The translations under genes were made by a program, and so were the position numbers. Below the pieces are notes generated by a model. That model was not told the DNA's origin, did no database searches, and worked only from the letters and a program-made list of their open reading frames with translations. Below are positions 7,277-16,585 of a stretch of DNA of 64,000 bases, piece after piece. Location of the stretch: assembly GCF_001650635.1 (NCBI RefSeq), contig NZ_LWQU01000141.1:99407-163406 (forward strand). Reading direction: 5' to 3'. Numbering within the stretch: the first letter of the stretch is position 1; each line of letters begins with the position of its first letter. Source of the stretch: Magnetospirillum moscoviense (GTDB lineage Bacteria > Pseudomonadota > Alphaproteobacteria > Rhodospirillales > Magnetospirillaceae).

Positions 7277-9369
7277 TCGCCATCCTCCTCGGCAACGAGA
7301 TGCAGGCCGCTGCCGAAGGCGAACGAGCACACCACGAAGATCACCGACAACACCAGCACCACCCCGCCCAGCGCGACCACCGCCCCGGTCAGGCCCCAGA
7401 TCGGAATGAAGGCCGCCGCTAAAACCGGCCCGACGATCGAGCCCAGGCGTTCCACGGTGCGGACCAGGGCCAGGACCCGGGTGCGCCCGAAGGTGTGGCA
7501 TTCGATCCAGCACAGGTCGGGCACCAGCGCCAATTGCGGCGAGGCCGACAGGCCGTGCGACACCCCCAGGGCGATGATGGCCAGGGCGACCGCCATCGAC
7601 GGTTCCAGGCCCAGTTGCGGCAGCGGCAGCAAAAGGCCCAGGCCGCCGATCAGGCCGCCGATGGCCACCAGCCCGGTACGCCAGCCGGTCAGGTCCGAGA
7701 TCCGCGCCGACACCGCCGACAAGATGGCCATGATCAGCGGATACAAGACGATGGTCCGGCCGATCTCGGGCAGCGACATCTCGGCGCGCCACAAGATCAC
7801 CGGAACCAGGAAGAACAAAAAGCCGGTCAAGGCCATCTTGGCCGGCACCGCCGCGAACAGCAAAAGCGCGGTGAAGCGCCAGTTGGCGAACAGGCTGAAC
7901 AACGACTTGTCGCTGGCCGAGCCGTCGCCGTCGTCGGCGGCCTTACCGCCCTCGGCGCCGGGATCGAGCAGGCGGTGGACCAGCCAGCCGGAAATCGCCG
8001 CCAGCACCGCCGAAACGACGAAGGTGGCGTCGAAGCCGACCCGTTCGGCCAGCACGCCGCCCATGGCGGTGCCGCAGATCGACGCGGTCAGCACGGCGCC
8101 GACATAGATGCCCAGGCCCTGGGCCCGCTTGCCTTCCAAGGTGGCGCGCGAGATGTAGGTCTGGCAGGCGACGGTGACCAGGGCGTAACCCAGGCCCGAG
8201 ACGATACGCAACACGATCAGCTGAACCACCGAATCGGCGAAGGCGGTCAGGAAATAGCCGCCCGCCGCCGGGATCAGACCGGTCAGGAACACCCGGCGAG
8301 TCCCCAGCCGGGCGATCACCGAGCCGGCCCAGGGCGAGGCCACGGTGATGCCGACCATGAACATGGTGATGGGCAGGGCCATCAGCATTTCCGTGGTGAA
8401 CAGGCCGGTGCTCTGGCCGAATTCGCGGGCATAGAGCGGCATGAAGGCGCGGCCCATCTCTTCTGCGAAGACGAACAGGAACAGCGGCAGGCGGATGTCG
8501 GTGGCCAGGCGTTCGCGCAATACCGCCGGTCGGCCGGATTCGGCGAAGCGATAGAGGAACTTGACGCGGTCGGCGATCTCGGCCACCCGCTCGACCACGC
8601 TTTTGTCGAAATGGGCGGCACGCACCTCGTCGATATAGGCCATCAAGCTGCGGTACTGGTCGTCGGCGCGGCGGATGGTGGTCGATAAGGTGCGGACGAA
8701 ATGTCCGACCTCGTCGCCCGACAGGCCCCCGGCCACATGCGAGAAATCGCCGCGCCGCGCGCGATCGACCACCAGTCCGACCAGCTTCATCGGGCCGGTG
8801 ACGTTGAAGAACACCACGAACAGCAAGATCTCGAAGGCGACGATCAGCGAGGCCACCAAGACCACGGCGATGTCGTAGAAGATATCGGACAGCCGGCTGG
8901 CGATATAGCCCTGGTCGAAGCCGACATGGACGGCGGCGACCCGCTCGCCCTTCGACTGGACCGGCAGCGCCAGGTCCAGGAAGTCGCCGATGGTCAGGTT
9001 GGTGGCCTGCCCGGCCTCGCGGTAATGGGGTTCAAGGTCGGCCGACGGGGCGCCGGTGACGAACAGCACCCTTCCGTCGGGGGCCGAGATCGCCAGGTAG
9101 CGCAGTTCCGGATTGGCCATCAGCACCGGGCGGAAGAATTCATCGACCCCCACCAGATGGTCGATCGGAATCCCCAGCTCGACGGCGCGTTCGACCTGGG
9201 CGGTGATGTCGCGCCCGATGGCGGCGGCCTTCTTGTCCAGTTCCGGGACCATGCCGCGTTCGAACTCGCCCAGCGCGCGGAAGGTGATCATCGCCACCGG
9301 AGGCACCAGGATCAGGATCGCCAGGACGAACAGGCGGACCAGCAGGGGTCGTGAGCGGTCGAGTCTCAT
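7273..9369 (-). CDS. Periplasmic sensor-HAMP domain fused to an MFS transporter
   Basis: 698 residues from ATG 9369. Residues 1-200 look like a receptor: helix (about 10-30), extracytoplasmic Cache-like region, second helix (about 175-198), then a HAMP-like segment (about 200-255). Residues about 300-695 form a major facilitator transporter with roughly 12 helices. It includes the loop-2/3 signature (GSVIARLGTRRVFLTGL) and its repeat-like counterpart (SARISDLTGWRTGLVA). Coupling a HAMP sensor directly to an MFS carrier is rare in my knowledge. It starts 7 bases after the upstream gene and ends overlapping the binding-protein gene. Transport substrate unknown. Confidence 0.82.
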   Translation of the reverse strand: MRLDRSRPLLVRLFVLAILILVPPVAMITFRALGEFERGMVPELDKKAAAIGRDITAQVERAVELGIPIDHLVGVDEFFRPVLMANPELRYLAISAPDGRVLFVTGAPSADLEPHYREAGQATNLTIGDFLDLALPVQSKGERVAAVHVGFDQGYIASRLSDIFYDIAVVLVASLIVAFEILLFVVFFNVTGPMKLVGLVVDRARRGDFSHVAGGLSGDEVGHFVRTLSTTIRRADDQYRSLMAYIDEVRAAHFDKSVVERVAEIADRVKFLYRFAESGRPAVLRERLATDIRLPLFLFVFAEEMGRAFMPLYAREFGQSTGLFTTEMLMALPITMFMVGITVASPWAGSVIARLGTRRVFLTGLIPAAGGYFLTAFADSVVQLIVLRIVSGLGYALVTVACQTYISRATLEGKRAQGLGIYVGAVLTASICGTAMGGVLAERVGFDATFVVSAVLAAISGWLVHRLLDPGAEGGKAADDGDGSASDKSLFSLFANWRFTALLLFAAVPAKMALTGFLFFLVPVILWRAEMSLPEIGRTIVLYPLIMAILSAVSARISDLTGWRTGLVAIGGLIGGLGLLLPLPQLGLEPSMAVALAIIALGVSHGLSASPQLALVPDLCWIECHTFGRTRVLALVRTVERLGSIVGPVLAAAFIPIWGLTGAVVALGGVVLVLSVIFVVCSFAFGSGLHLVAEEDGE

Positions 9370-9376
9370 CGGGGCC

Positions 9377-10159
9377 TCACGCCAATCGATCCAGCCGTTC
9401 GACCTCTTGGGTCGATTCGGCGATGTGTTCCACGGCCTCGCGCGTCTTGGCGACGAATTCGGCATAGCGGCTTTCGAAGCCGCCCTCGTCGGTCGGGTCG
9501 GGCTCGGCGTCGCCGCCTTCGGCCAGCACCGTGGCCAAGGTGCGCTCCATCGCGCGAAGGCGTCGGCCGACCGATCCCAGCACGACATAGGACGCAACCA
9601 GGGCGATCACCGAGAACAGGCCCAGGGCGGCCAGCAGCTCGACGGCGACGCGGCTGAGCAGCGGGCCCAGTTCGCGGTCGATGAAGGCCGACGGGAAGCG
9701 CAGCACCACGGCGCCTTCGACCTTGCCCAGATTGTTGACCAGCGGCAGTCCGACCAACTGCATGTCGTCATCCATCAGCGAGAAGGGCTGGCTGGATGGC
9801 TGGGCCAGCGGCTCCAGCCACTTGGCCGGCACGCTGACGCCGATGCCGCCGCGATCGGTGTTGAACAGCACCTCGCCCCGCGCGTCGTAAATCTCGATGC
9901 CCAGGATCTGGTCGTCGCGGACCTTCTCGAGTTCGATGGTTTCCTGGATTTGGCGCAATTGGCGCAGGGCCAGGCCCAGGTTCAGGCGGTCCTCGATGTT
10001 CTTCTTGATGGTGAAGACGACGAAGCTGTAGCGCGACCGGACCAGCGAGGACAACACATCCTCGAATTTGTAATAGCCGAACACCGCGGTCAGCAGCCCT
10101 GTGCATAACAGGATGGCCACCAATGCCGCCGAAACCTTCCGGGCGAGAGACCACGACAT
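9377..10159 (-). CDS. Two-helix membrane sensor protein, first gene of operon
   Basis: 260 residues: membrane helix (about 7-27), periplasmic region of about 145 residues with a Cache-like strand pattern (ILGIEIYDARGEVLFNTD), second helix (about 172-196). A cytoplasmic tail of about 60 residues contains predicted coiled coil (REAVEHIAESTQEVERLDRL). No catalytic domain follows. Domain layout matches the N-terminal halves of the MFS-fusion and PP2C proteins in the same operon, so it may dimerise with them or be a decoy sensor. It is the promoter-proximal gene of the six-gene set. Confidence 0.75.
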   Translation of the reverse strand: MSWSLARKVSAALVAILLCTGLLTAVFGYYKFEDVLSSLVRSRYSFVVFTIKKNIEDRLNLGLALRQLRQIQETIELEKVRDDQILGIEIYDARGEVLFNTDRGGIGVSVPAKWLEPLAQPSSQPFSLMDDDMQLVGLPLVNNLGKVEGAVVLRFPSAFIDRELGPLLSRVAVELLAALGLFSVIALVASYVVLGSVGRRLRAMERTLATVLAEGGDAEPDPTDEGGFESRYAEFVAKTREAVEHIAESTQEVERLDRLA

Positions 10160-10431
10160 CGCCTAGTCCTTTGCTGCCGAAGCGAGCGTAAGGGCAAGTC
10201 CTGCCTTCGCGCGAGGCCTGAAGGTGAGCCGCATTCTATTCCCCGAACCCAATGGCACGCCGACCGAGAAGGTACATATTCCCGACAATCCCCACCTAGC
10301 TTTATAGGCTATTTGGGCGCAGGCGCCAAGCAAGCCTTGGTAGTGTTCGAAATTAGTCCCACTTGGCGGAAAAATCCGCTATTCAACCGGCGACCCTTTC
10401 TTGCCACGCGCAAAAGCCGGCTGACTATCCA

Positions 10432-11262
10432 GTGATCACCCTAAAAAGCCAACAAAACGCCCTGCCTGTTGGAATTTTCGACTCAGGAATCGGCGGTTTG
10501 ACCGTCGCCGCCGCGCTGCGTCGCCGGCTGCCCGGCGAATCACTGCTGTATTTGGGTGATGTGGCTCGTCTGCCCTATGGAACCAAGTCCCCCGAGACGG
10601 TTATTCGCTATGCCCTGCAAGGCGCCGACTATTTGCGGGGGCAAGGGGTGAAGATGCTGGTTCTGGCCTGCAACACCGCCTCGGCCCACGCCCTGGTCGC
10701 GGTTCGCGACCGTTTCCCCGACCTGCCGGTGATCGGCGTGGTGGAAGACGGCGCAGCCCTGGCGGCCAAGGCATCGCGATCCGGCCGGATCGTCGTTGCC
10801 GCCACCGAGGGAACCTGTGCGTCGGGCGCCTTTCCCAAGGCGATCCTGGCCCATCGGCCCGACGCCCGGGTGGCGCAAGTGGCCTGTCCGATGTTCGTCG
10901 CCCTGGCCGAGGAAGGCATGGAAACCGGGCCGATCGCCGAAGAGATGGCCAAGTCCTATCTCGGCGCCTTGTTTACCGGCGACCAAGCGGCCGATTGCCT
11001 GGTGCTGGGATGTACCCACTTTCCGCTGCTGCGCCCGGCCATGCGGGCGGCGCTGGGCGATGGGCCGGTCTTCGTCGATTGTGCCGACGCCGTCGCCGAG
11101 GAAGTCGCCCGCGTGCTGGCGGCGCGGGACCTGACCGCCACGGGGGGCGACGCGAGGGTGCGTCTGGTCACCACCGACGGGCCGCACCGTTTCGCCAAAA
11201 TGGCGGCGCGCTTCTTCCCCGAACTGGGGCCGGATCCGGCGGTCGAGATGGTGGATCTATAA
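10432..11262 (+). CDS. murI: Glutamate racemase
   Basis: Converts L- to D-glutamate for peptidoglycan. Key motifs are present: VGIFDSGIGGLTV, GDVARLPYG, the first catalytic cysteine in LACNTAS and the second in LGCTHFPLL. I chose GTG 10432 (276 residues) because homologues begin about ten residues before the FDSG motif. An in-frame TTG at 10363 would add 23 residues with no convincing ribosome site. The gene is monocistronic, converging on a hydrolase gene whose stop is 5 bases away. Confidence 0.93.
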   Translation: MITLKSQQNALPVGIFDSGIGGLTVAAALRRRLPGESLLYLGDVARLPYGTKSPETVIRYALQGADYLRGQGVKMLVLACNTASAHALVAVRDRFPDLPVIGVVEDGAALAAKASRSGRIVVAATEGTCASGAFPKAILAHRPDARVAQVACPMFVALAEEGMETGPIAEEMAKSYLGALFTGDQAADCLVLGCTHFPLLRPAMRAALGDGPVFVDCADAVAEEVARVLAARDLTATGGDARVRLVTTDGPHRFAKMAARFFPELGPDPAVEMVDL

Positions 11263-11266
11263 AGGC

Positions 11267-11923
11267 CTAGGACATCATCCGCCACCAGCGCCGGGCCTCG
11301 CCGGCCGGCCATTCCGGGCCATGGCCGGAAAACAGCTGGCAATCGTCGGGCAGCAGACCCAGGAAGCGCGGGATCGATTCCCACAGCTTCTGTTCGCTGC
11401 CGCCCGGCAGGTCGGTGCGGCCGACGCCGTGGCGGAACAAGGTGTCGCCGGTCAGGGCGAAATCCCCGAAATCGAAGCAGATGCCGCCGGGGGTGTGGCC
11501 GGGGGTGTGGACCACGCGGATCGCCTTGCCGCCCAGTTCCAGGTTCGCCTCGCCGCTGAAGTAGGTGACGTTGCCGGGACCTTCCTGGGCCTGGCCGGTG
11601 AAGCTTTTGTTGAGGTCGCTCGAACGGGCGATGACCGACGCCTCGTCGGCGTGGGCCACGGTCGGTATCCCCAGTTCCAGCTCGAGGGCGCGGGCGGCGC
11701 CCAGATGGTCGGGATGGCCATGGGTCAGCCAGATCGCCTTGGGTGTGCCGTTCATCGCCCGCACCACTTCCAGGATGCGGTCGGCGTCGCCGCCGGGATC
11801 GACGATGACGATCTCGCCGCTGTCCTTGTGGCGGACGACATAGCAGTTCTCGTACCAGGGCGGGCTGGTGACCACCACGGTCAACGCGAATTCGCCGAAG
11901 GAATCGAACTGTTGCGCGGTCAT
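11267..11923 (-). CDS. Metallo-beta-lactamase-fold hydrolase (glyoxalase II-like)
   Basis: 218 residues from ATG 11923 (MTAQQFDSFG), preferred over ATG 11971 because GAGGA lies about 8-12 bases upstream and homologues start here. The metal-binding motif THGHPDHLGA is intact. Further ligands lie in VHTPGHTPGG, TGDTLF and the final FSGHGPEW. The DPGGDADRI strand is typical of hydroxyacylglutathione hydrolase-like and persulfide dioxygenase-like enzymes. Substrate probably a thioester or related small molecule; it cannot be fixed from sequence. Confidence 0.88.
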   Translation of the reverse strand: MTAQQFDSFGEFALTVVVTSPPWYENCYVVRHKDSGEIVIVDPGGDADRILEVVRAMNGTPKAIWLTHGHPDHLGAARALELELGIPTVAHADEASVIARSSDLNKSFTGQAQEGPGNVTYFSGEANLELGGKAIRVVHTPGHTPGGICFDFGDFALTGDTLFRHGVGRTDLPGGSEQKLWESIPRFLGLLPDDCQLFSGHGPEWPAGEARRWWRMMS

Positions 11924-12036
11924 GGGCCTACAATCCTCGTCAAAATGCACTTCTTCGGTCCCGTATAGCACGGCTCTTTACCCGCCGCTAACGAAGACCC
12001 ACAACAATAGGACAGAGCAAGCGTCGAACCGAGAGC

Positions 12037-12936
12037 ATGATGACCGAAAGCGCCGAAGCAGGTCCCTTCCCAACCGCGCGTGACGAAGCCGACACCTTCG
12101 CGCCCGAACCGCAAGTGCAAACCCCGCAGACCGAATCGCCGGCCTATCGGCTGGCTTTCGCCGACGACGACTTCCTGCTGCGCCCCGATCTGCGCGCGGT
12201 CAGGCTGCAGCTTGAATTGTTGAAGCCGGAATTGCTGCAGCAGGAAATGGGCATCCGCTCGACGGTGGCGATGTTCGGTTCGGCCCGTATCCCCGATCCC
12301 GAGACGGCGGCCCGCCACCTGGCCGAGGCTGAAAAGGCCGCTCGCGACAAGCCGCGCGACAAGGACCTGGCCCGCAAGCTGACCATTGCCCGGCGCATGC
12401 TGGCCAACAGCCGTTATTACGAAGAAGCGCGGCGCCTGGCCCGCATTGTCACCAACACCTGTGTCGGCGAGCATGTCTGCGACTTCGTGGTCAAGACCGG
12501 CGGCGGCCCCGGCATCATGGAGGCCGCCAACCGCGGCGCCTTCGAGGCCGGCGGCAAGTCGATCGGTCTCAACATCGTGCTGCCGATGGAACAGGCCCCC
12601 AATCAGTACATCACCCCGGAACTGTGTTTCCGCTTCCACTATTTCGCCATCCGCAAGATGCATTTCATGATCAGGGTGCGGGCGCTGGTCGCCTTCCCCG
12701 GCGGATTCGGCACGTTCGACGAGTTGTTCGAGGCGCTGACCCTGATCCAGACCGGCAAGATCGAGCCGATCCCGGTCATCATGTTCGGCCGCGAATATTG
12801 GGAACGGGTGATCAATTTCGACGCCATGGCGATGGAAGGGATGATCGGCCCCGAGGACAAGGATCTGTTGAGCTTCGTCGAGACCGCCGAGGAGGCCTGG
12901 AACATCATCGCCGAGTTCTATCGCCTGCCGCACTGA
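12037..12936 (+). CDS. LOG-family nucleotide 5'-monophosphate phosphoribohydrolase
   Basis: 299 residues. The Rossmann-type nucleotide-binding core (about 75-299) carries both LOG signatures: GGGPGIMEAANRG and PGGFGTFDELFEAL. The family removes the base from nucleoside 5'-monophosphates (cytokinin activation in plants; nucleotide clean-up in bacteria). A 70-residue N-terminal extension and a Lys/Arg-rich insertion (EKAARDKPRDKDLARKL) are typical of the longer bacterial subgroup. Two adjacent ATG codons (12037, 12040) leave the exact start open by one residue. Confidence 0.88.
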   Translation: MMTESAEAGPFPTARDEADTFAPEPQVQTPQTESPAYRLAFADDDFLLRPDLRAVRLQLELLKPELLQQEMGIRSTVAMFGSARIPDPETAARHLAEAEKAARDKPRDKDLARKLTIARRMLANSRYYEEARRLARIVTNTCVGEHVCDFVVKTGGGPGIMEAANRGAFEAGGKSIGLNIVLPMEQAPNQYITPELCFRFHYFAIRKMHFMIRVRALVAFPGGFGTFDELFEALTLIQTGKIEPIPVIMFGREYWERVINFDAMAMEGMIGPEDKDLLSFVETAEEAWNIIAEFYRLPH

Positions 12937-13243
12937 CCCTTCGGTTCGATGGGGGGTAGTTACGAACTATCCTAAGGTAGATACCCGATAGCACTGGCGA
13001 GCGTTCTCTTTTATCGTAACAGGCGTAGCGGGAGCGTTTCGAGAGACCGGTAAGCCGGTCCGGGGCAAGGGGGGCTTGGCCCGATCGGAACGGACTCTTA
13101 CGGGTGGGGCCGCCCTTGGGCGGTCCCGCATCCCGCGAAAGACTTCCCCGGGGGGGGAGGGGGGACGGCGCCTCGGTCTCGCACATGTGCGACGGACCGG
13201 GCGCCGGGGTTCCCCGCCGCAACGCCCAATCCAGCAGTTCGAC
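12937..13243. other. Structured intergenic region with three strong hairpins
   Basis: 307 bases between convergent genes with no supportable frame. GACCGG/CCGGTC (13045-13060) forms a tetraloop hairpin. GGGGCCGCCC (13106-13115) pairs with GGGCGGTCCC (13118-13127). A long nearly continuous hairpin spans 13167-13205: GGCGCC and CGGTC arms around a perfect 14-base palindrome at 13179-13192. None is followed by a T tract. It could be paired terminators or a structured small RNA; no known RNA family was recognised. Confidence 0.5.
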
Positions 13244-13945
13244 CTATTCCGGCAGGGCGAAGGCCATGACGGTTCTCCGGCCGCCCCGGCGGATCGCCAG
13301 ATCCTGGCAGCAGGCGCGAATCATCGCCAAGCCATTGCCGCCGCCGGCCGACAAGACGATGTCGCGGGGCGCGACCGGGGTGAAGCCGCGTCCGCAATCA
13401 TCGACCCAGATCACCATCCGGCCGCCGCAGGTCACGGCTCCGACCGTCACCGGGCGGAACGCGTAGGCCGGATCGGCGGTTCGGCGTTCCATCTCGGCGG
13501 CGAACTCGACCAACCCCTCCAGGTTACCGCGCTGGGCGGTCTTCAGGTCCAGGTTGCCGTGCAGGACGGCGTTGCCGATGGCTTCCTGCAGGGCCATGGC
13601 GATCTTGCCCTCGACCGGGGCCAGGCCAGGCTGACGGCAGATCACCGCCTTGGTGAAGGCGCTGGCGCCGTCGATCTTCAAGGCGGTGCGGGTGGAAAGC
13701 CGCCACACCAGCACGTCGGGGCGCATGGGCATGGCGTGCCGCGCCGACAGGCAGGCGACGTCCAGCGCCGCTGATATCGGGTTTGCCAGAAGCGCGTCGA
13801 AGTCGGCGTTGTCGCCGTCGAACAAGGCGACCCTGAGGGCGCCGCGCCGCGCCGAGGTCAGCCTGGACAAGGATTGCCGCGCCACCTCGCACGCGGCGGC
13901 GGGAACGCCGCAGGCGATCAGTTCGATGGAGGGTGGCGAGGCCAT
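13244..13945 (-). CDS. HATPase anti-sigma-type serine kinase
   Basis: 233 residues. The C-terminal half is a HATPase_c_2 domain with N box MALQEAIGNAVLHGNLD, G1-like VDDCGRGF and GGGNGLAMI, as in RsbW/SpoIIAB kinases. The N-terminal ~100 residues are of unclear fold; VALFDGDN and the strand spacing recall a degenerate receiver domain. It starts 4 bases after the STAS gene stop. Expected to phosphorylate that STAS protein, or to bind it and release a target. Confidence 0.85.
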   Translation of the reverse strand: MASPPSIELIACGVPAAACEVARQSLSRLTSARRGALRVALFDGDNADFDALLANPISAALDVACLSARHAMPMRPDVLVWRLSTRTALKIDGASAFTKAVICRQPGLAPVEGKIAMALQEAIGNAVLHGNLDLKTAQRGNLEGLVEFAAEMERRTADPAYAFRPVTVGAVTCGGRMVIWVDDCGRGFTPVAPRDIVLSAGGGNGLAMIRACCQDLAIRRGGRRTVMAFALPE

Positions 13946-13949
13946 GAAG

Positions 13950-14249
13950 TCACGCGAACGGGAACAGATCCTTGAAGCCGGCGCGGCTCAGGACCTCGTG
14001 CACGGGACCGGTGGCCCCTTTCAGGGTGACGGTCACGTTGGCGGCGCGGGACTGGTCATAAACATGGATGAACAGGCTCATGCCGGTGGAATCGATGAAT
14101 TCCAGGCCGGACAGGTCGATGGTGCACGACTGGGTTTCTTGCATCACCTCGCGCAGGAATTGCGGGAAATGCGGCGCGTCGGCGAAGGTCAGGCGCCCGG
14201 TAATGCCGGCAGTGACGGCGGCGCCGTTGCGGTTGACGGTATATTTCAT
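13950..14249 (-). CDS. STAS-domain antagonist protein
   Basis: 99 residues, one STAS domain with the phospho-acceptor motif LEFIDSTGMSLF (Ser about 54). It lies 34 bases after a chemoreceptor gene and 4 bases before the HATPase gene. The three form one transcription unit, linking a nitrate/nitrite-type chemoreceptor to partner switching. It belongs to the classic SpoIIAA-like type and is clearly different in sequence from the STAS protein at 2094-2432. Confidence 0.9.
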   Translation of the reverse strand: MKYTVNRNGAAVTAGITGRLTFADAPHFPQFLREVMQETQSCTIDLSGLEFIDSTGMSLFIHVYDQSRAANVTVTLKGATGPVHEVLSRAGFKDLFPFA

Positions 14250-14283
14250 GGCCCGCTCTCGCTTTTTACACGGTGGCTCGGCG

Positions 14284-16341
14284 TTACGCCGACCGAATGG
14301 TGGTCAGGAAGACGTTGACCTGGTCACGCAGCGACGTCGCCCGGTTCGACACCGACCGGGCCGTTTCCAGAACGTCCGACGCCGCCTTGCCGGTTTCGTC
14401 GGCCGCCTGGTTGACCCCCATGACGTTCGAGCTGACCTCGGCGGTGGCTTGGGCCACCTGCTGGGCGTTGGTGGCGATTTCCGCGGTGGCGGTGTCTTGC
14501 AGGTGGACCGATTCGGCGATGCCGGACGAGATCGTGCTCATTTCCTCGATGATCCCGGTGATCTCGCCGATGGCGCCGACGGCGCTGCGGGTCTCTTGCT
14601 GGACGGCGCGGATCTGCGTGGCGATTTCCTCGGTGGCGCGCGCCGTCTGGTTGGCCAGGCTTTTGACTTCGTTGGCGACGACGGCGAAGCCCTTGCCGGC
14701 GTCGCCGGCCCGGGCCGCCTCGATGGTGGCGTTCAGGGCCAACAGGTTGGTCTGGCTGGCGATGGCGTTGATCAGCTCGATCACCTCGCCGATCTTGCTG
14801 ACCGTCGTCGACAGCGCCTGGACCGAATGGTTGGTCGCCTGCACGCGGGACTTGGCGGTGTCGGCGATGGTCACCGATTCGCCCACGCGCCGCTTGATGT
14901 CCTCGACCGAGCCGGCCAATTGCTCGGCGGCGCCGGCGACGGTGCGCATGTTGACGGCGGTCTCCTCGACCGCGGCGGCGACCACGGTGGCCTGGTTCGA
15001 GGTCTCCTCGGCGGTGGCGCTCATCGCCTGGGCGGTGGCGTCCAGTTCGGTGGCCGACGACGACATGGTCTCCAGCACCTCGGCGACTTCCTGGTTGAAG
15101 CGTTCCAGGATGCCGTCGATGACACGGGCGCGCCGATCCTTGACCTGCTGCTCGGCCTCTTGCTGTCGTTGCAGATCGTCGGCGCGGATCAGTCCCTGGC
15201 GGAACACCTCGACGGCGCGGGCCATGTCGCCGATCTCGTCCGAGCGGTTGCCGTCGCTGTCCACCGGCTCACGGCCGCCCTTGGACAGCAGGTTCATGGC
15301 GGTGATGACCTTGGCCAGCGGACGGGTGATGTCGGTGGCGATGAACCACGCGATGCCCAGACCCGCCACCATCAGGACCAAGGTGCTGATCAAGGTGGCG
15401 TAAAGGCTGCTCTCGGCCCGATCATGGACGGACCCGGCCAGTTCGGCCAGGTCGGCGGCGACCTTGTCCTCGACCGCCTTCATCAGGTCGATCTTCTTGG
15501 TGATGGTGTCGAACCATACCGGCCCCTCGATGCCGCCGGTGTCGCCGCTGAACGCGCTTTCCATGGCGACCAGGCGCATGCGATCGACCTCTTTCGTGAT
15601 CGGGTCGACCAACACCTTGTCCAGCATCGCTTTCTGGTCGGCGGTGGCATAGGCGGCGAAATTGGCGAAGAAGGTTTCCTGGCGGGCGATCAATTGGGTG
15701 AAGCGACGCAGGATCACTCCTTCGAATTTCTTGGCGCCGAAGCCGGCCGAACCGGTGGCGCGTTCCTGGCCGGCTCGTTCCTTGCCGTGCAGCATCTGGG
15801 CATAGGCGATCGACGCCTTGGTCACCTCGGCATCGGTGCTGATGGCGGCCATCCGCTCGATCAGGGCCAGCATGCGGGCGATCAGACCGGAATAATAGTC
15901 GGCCGCCTCGACGGCGGTGATCGACAGCCCGTCGACGGCGGCGCGTTTGTCGCGCAACTGGGCCAGGGCGGAGTTCAGGGCGGCGATGCCGTCGGCCAAT
16001 TGCGCCCCGGCCGGGCCCGCCGCCACCTTCTTGACGGCGTCGTTCAGGCCTTCTGCGCGGGCGTCGGTGGCCTTGCGCACCTCGGGCAGGCGGTCGCGGA
16101 ACTTCTCGCCCTTGCTGCCGATGAAGCCGGCCGAGGTGCCGCGTTCCTTTTGCAGTTCATGCACCACCGCGCCGATGACCGGGCCGATGGCCGCCACTTC
16201 CTCGAGCTGGTTCATCCGCGAGGCGAAGGCTGCCTTCTCGACAACCGCCGCGCCGGCATACCACAGCATCCCGAGAATCGGGACCAGCATGGCCAGACCA
16301 ATCCGAGGGCCGATCCGGAGTTTGTGCAGCAGGCTCAACAT
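14284..16341 (-). CDS. Methyl-accepting chemotaxis protein with NIT sensor domain
   Basis: 685 residues from ATG 16341, chosen because GGAG lies six bases upstream; ATG 16353 is an alternative. Order: helix (about 10-30), periplasmic nitrate/nitrite-sensing (NIT) domain (about 45-300; [18 protein letters not shown]), helix (about 305-330), HAMP (to about 390), MCP signalling domain with tip [18 protein letters not shown]. The NIT family binds nitrate or nitrite. The receptor ends without a CheR-binding pentapeptide. First gene of an operon with STAS and HATPase genes. Confidence 0.92.
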   Translation of the reverse strand: MLSLLHKLRIGPRIGLAMLVPILGMLWYAGAAVVEKAAFASRMNQLEEVAAIGPVIGAVVHELQKERGTSAGFIGSKGEKFRDRLPEVRKATDARAEGLNDAVKKVAAGPAGAQLADGIAALNSALAQLRDKRAAVDGLSITAVEAADYYSGLIARMLALIERMAAISTDAEVTKASIAYAQMLHGKERAGQERATGSAGFGAKKFEGVILRRFTQLIARQETFFANFAAYATADQKAMLDKVLVDPITKEVDRMRLVAMESAFSGDTGGIEGPVWFDTITKKIDLMKAVEDKVAADLAELAGSVHDRAESSLYATLISTLVLMVAGLGIAWFIATDITRPLAKVITAMNLLSKGGREPVDSDGNRSDEIGDMARAVEVFRQGLIRADDLQRQQEAEQQVKDRRARVIDGILERFNQEVAEVLETMSSSATELDATAQAMSATAEETSNQATVVAAAVEETAVNMRTVAGAAEQLAGSVEDIKRRVGESVTIADTAKSRVQATNHSVQALSTTVSKIGEVIELINAIASQTNLLALNATIEAARAGDAGKGFAVVANEVKSLANQTARATEEIATQIRAVQQETRSAVGAIGEITGIIEEMSTISSGIAESVHLQDTATAEIATNAQQVAQATAEVSSNVMGVNQAADETGKAASDVLETARSVSNRATSLRDQVNVFLTTIRSA

Positions 16342-16585
16342 TGTCAGCTCCATGAAACTCGACGGGGCGGGAATGGTACGGTGCCTAAACCACAAGATAG
16401 CGGACAAAAGGATCGCATCCTTGACCTTGATTAATCACCGATCGAATTCGGTGTCGATAAGGGATTCGGTTTCGACCCATGGTTCCAAAGAGGTAGGAGA
16501 GGATCAAGGGAATACAGCAATATCCGCAATGACCGTGATGTCGGGTTCGGTGTACATTAAGGCTGTCTAATTAATGGAGGCCGTG

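Noticed and set aside
13216..13250. tRNA-like T-loop sequence GTTCGACC near 13238
   Set aside because: No matching acceptor, D or anticodon stems could be drawn around it.
14068..16434. Long plus-strand frame opposite the NIT chemoreceptor
   Set aside because: Mirror of the chemoreceptor's codons; no ribosome site or family resemblance.
16428..16437. TGATTAATCA palindrome upstream of the NIT chemoreceptor as an FNR site
   Set aside because: An FNR site needs four bases between half sites; here the halves are joined.
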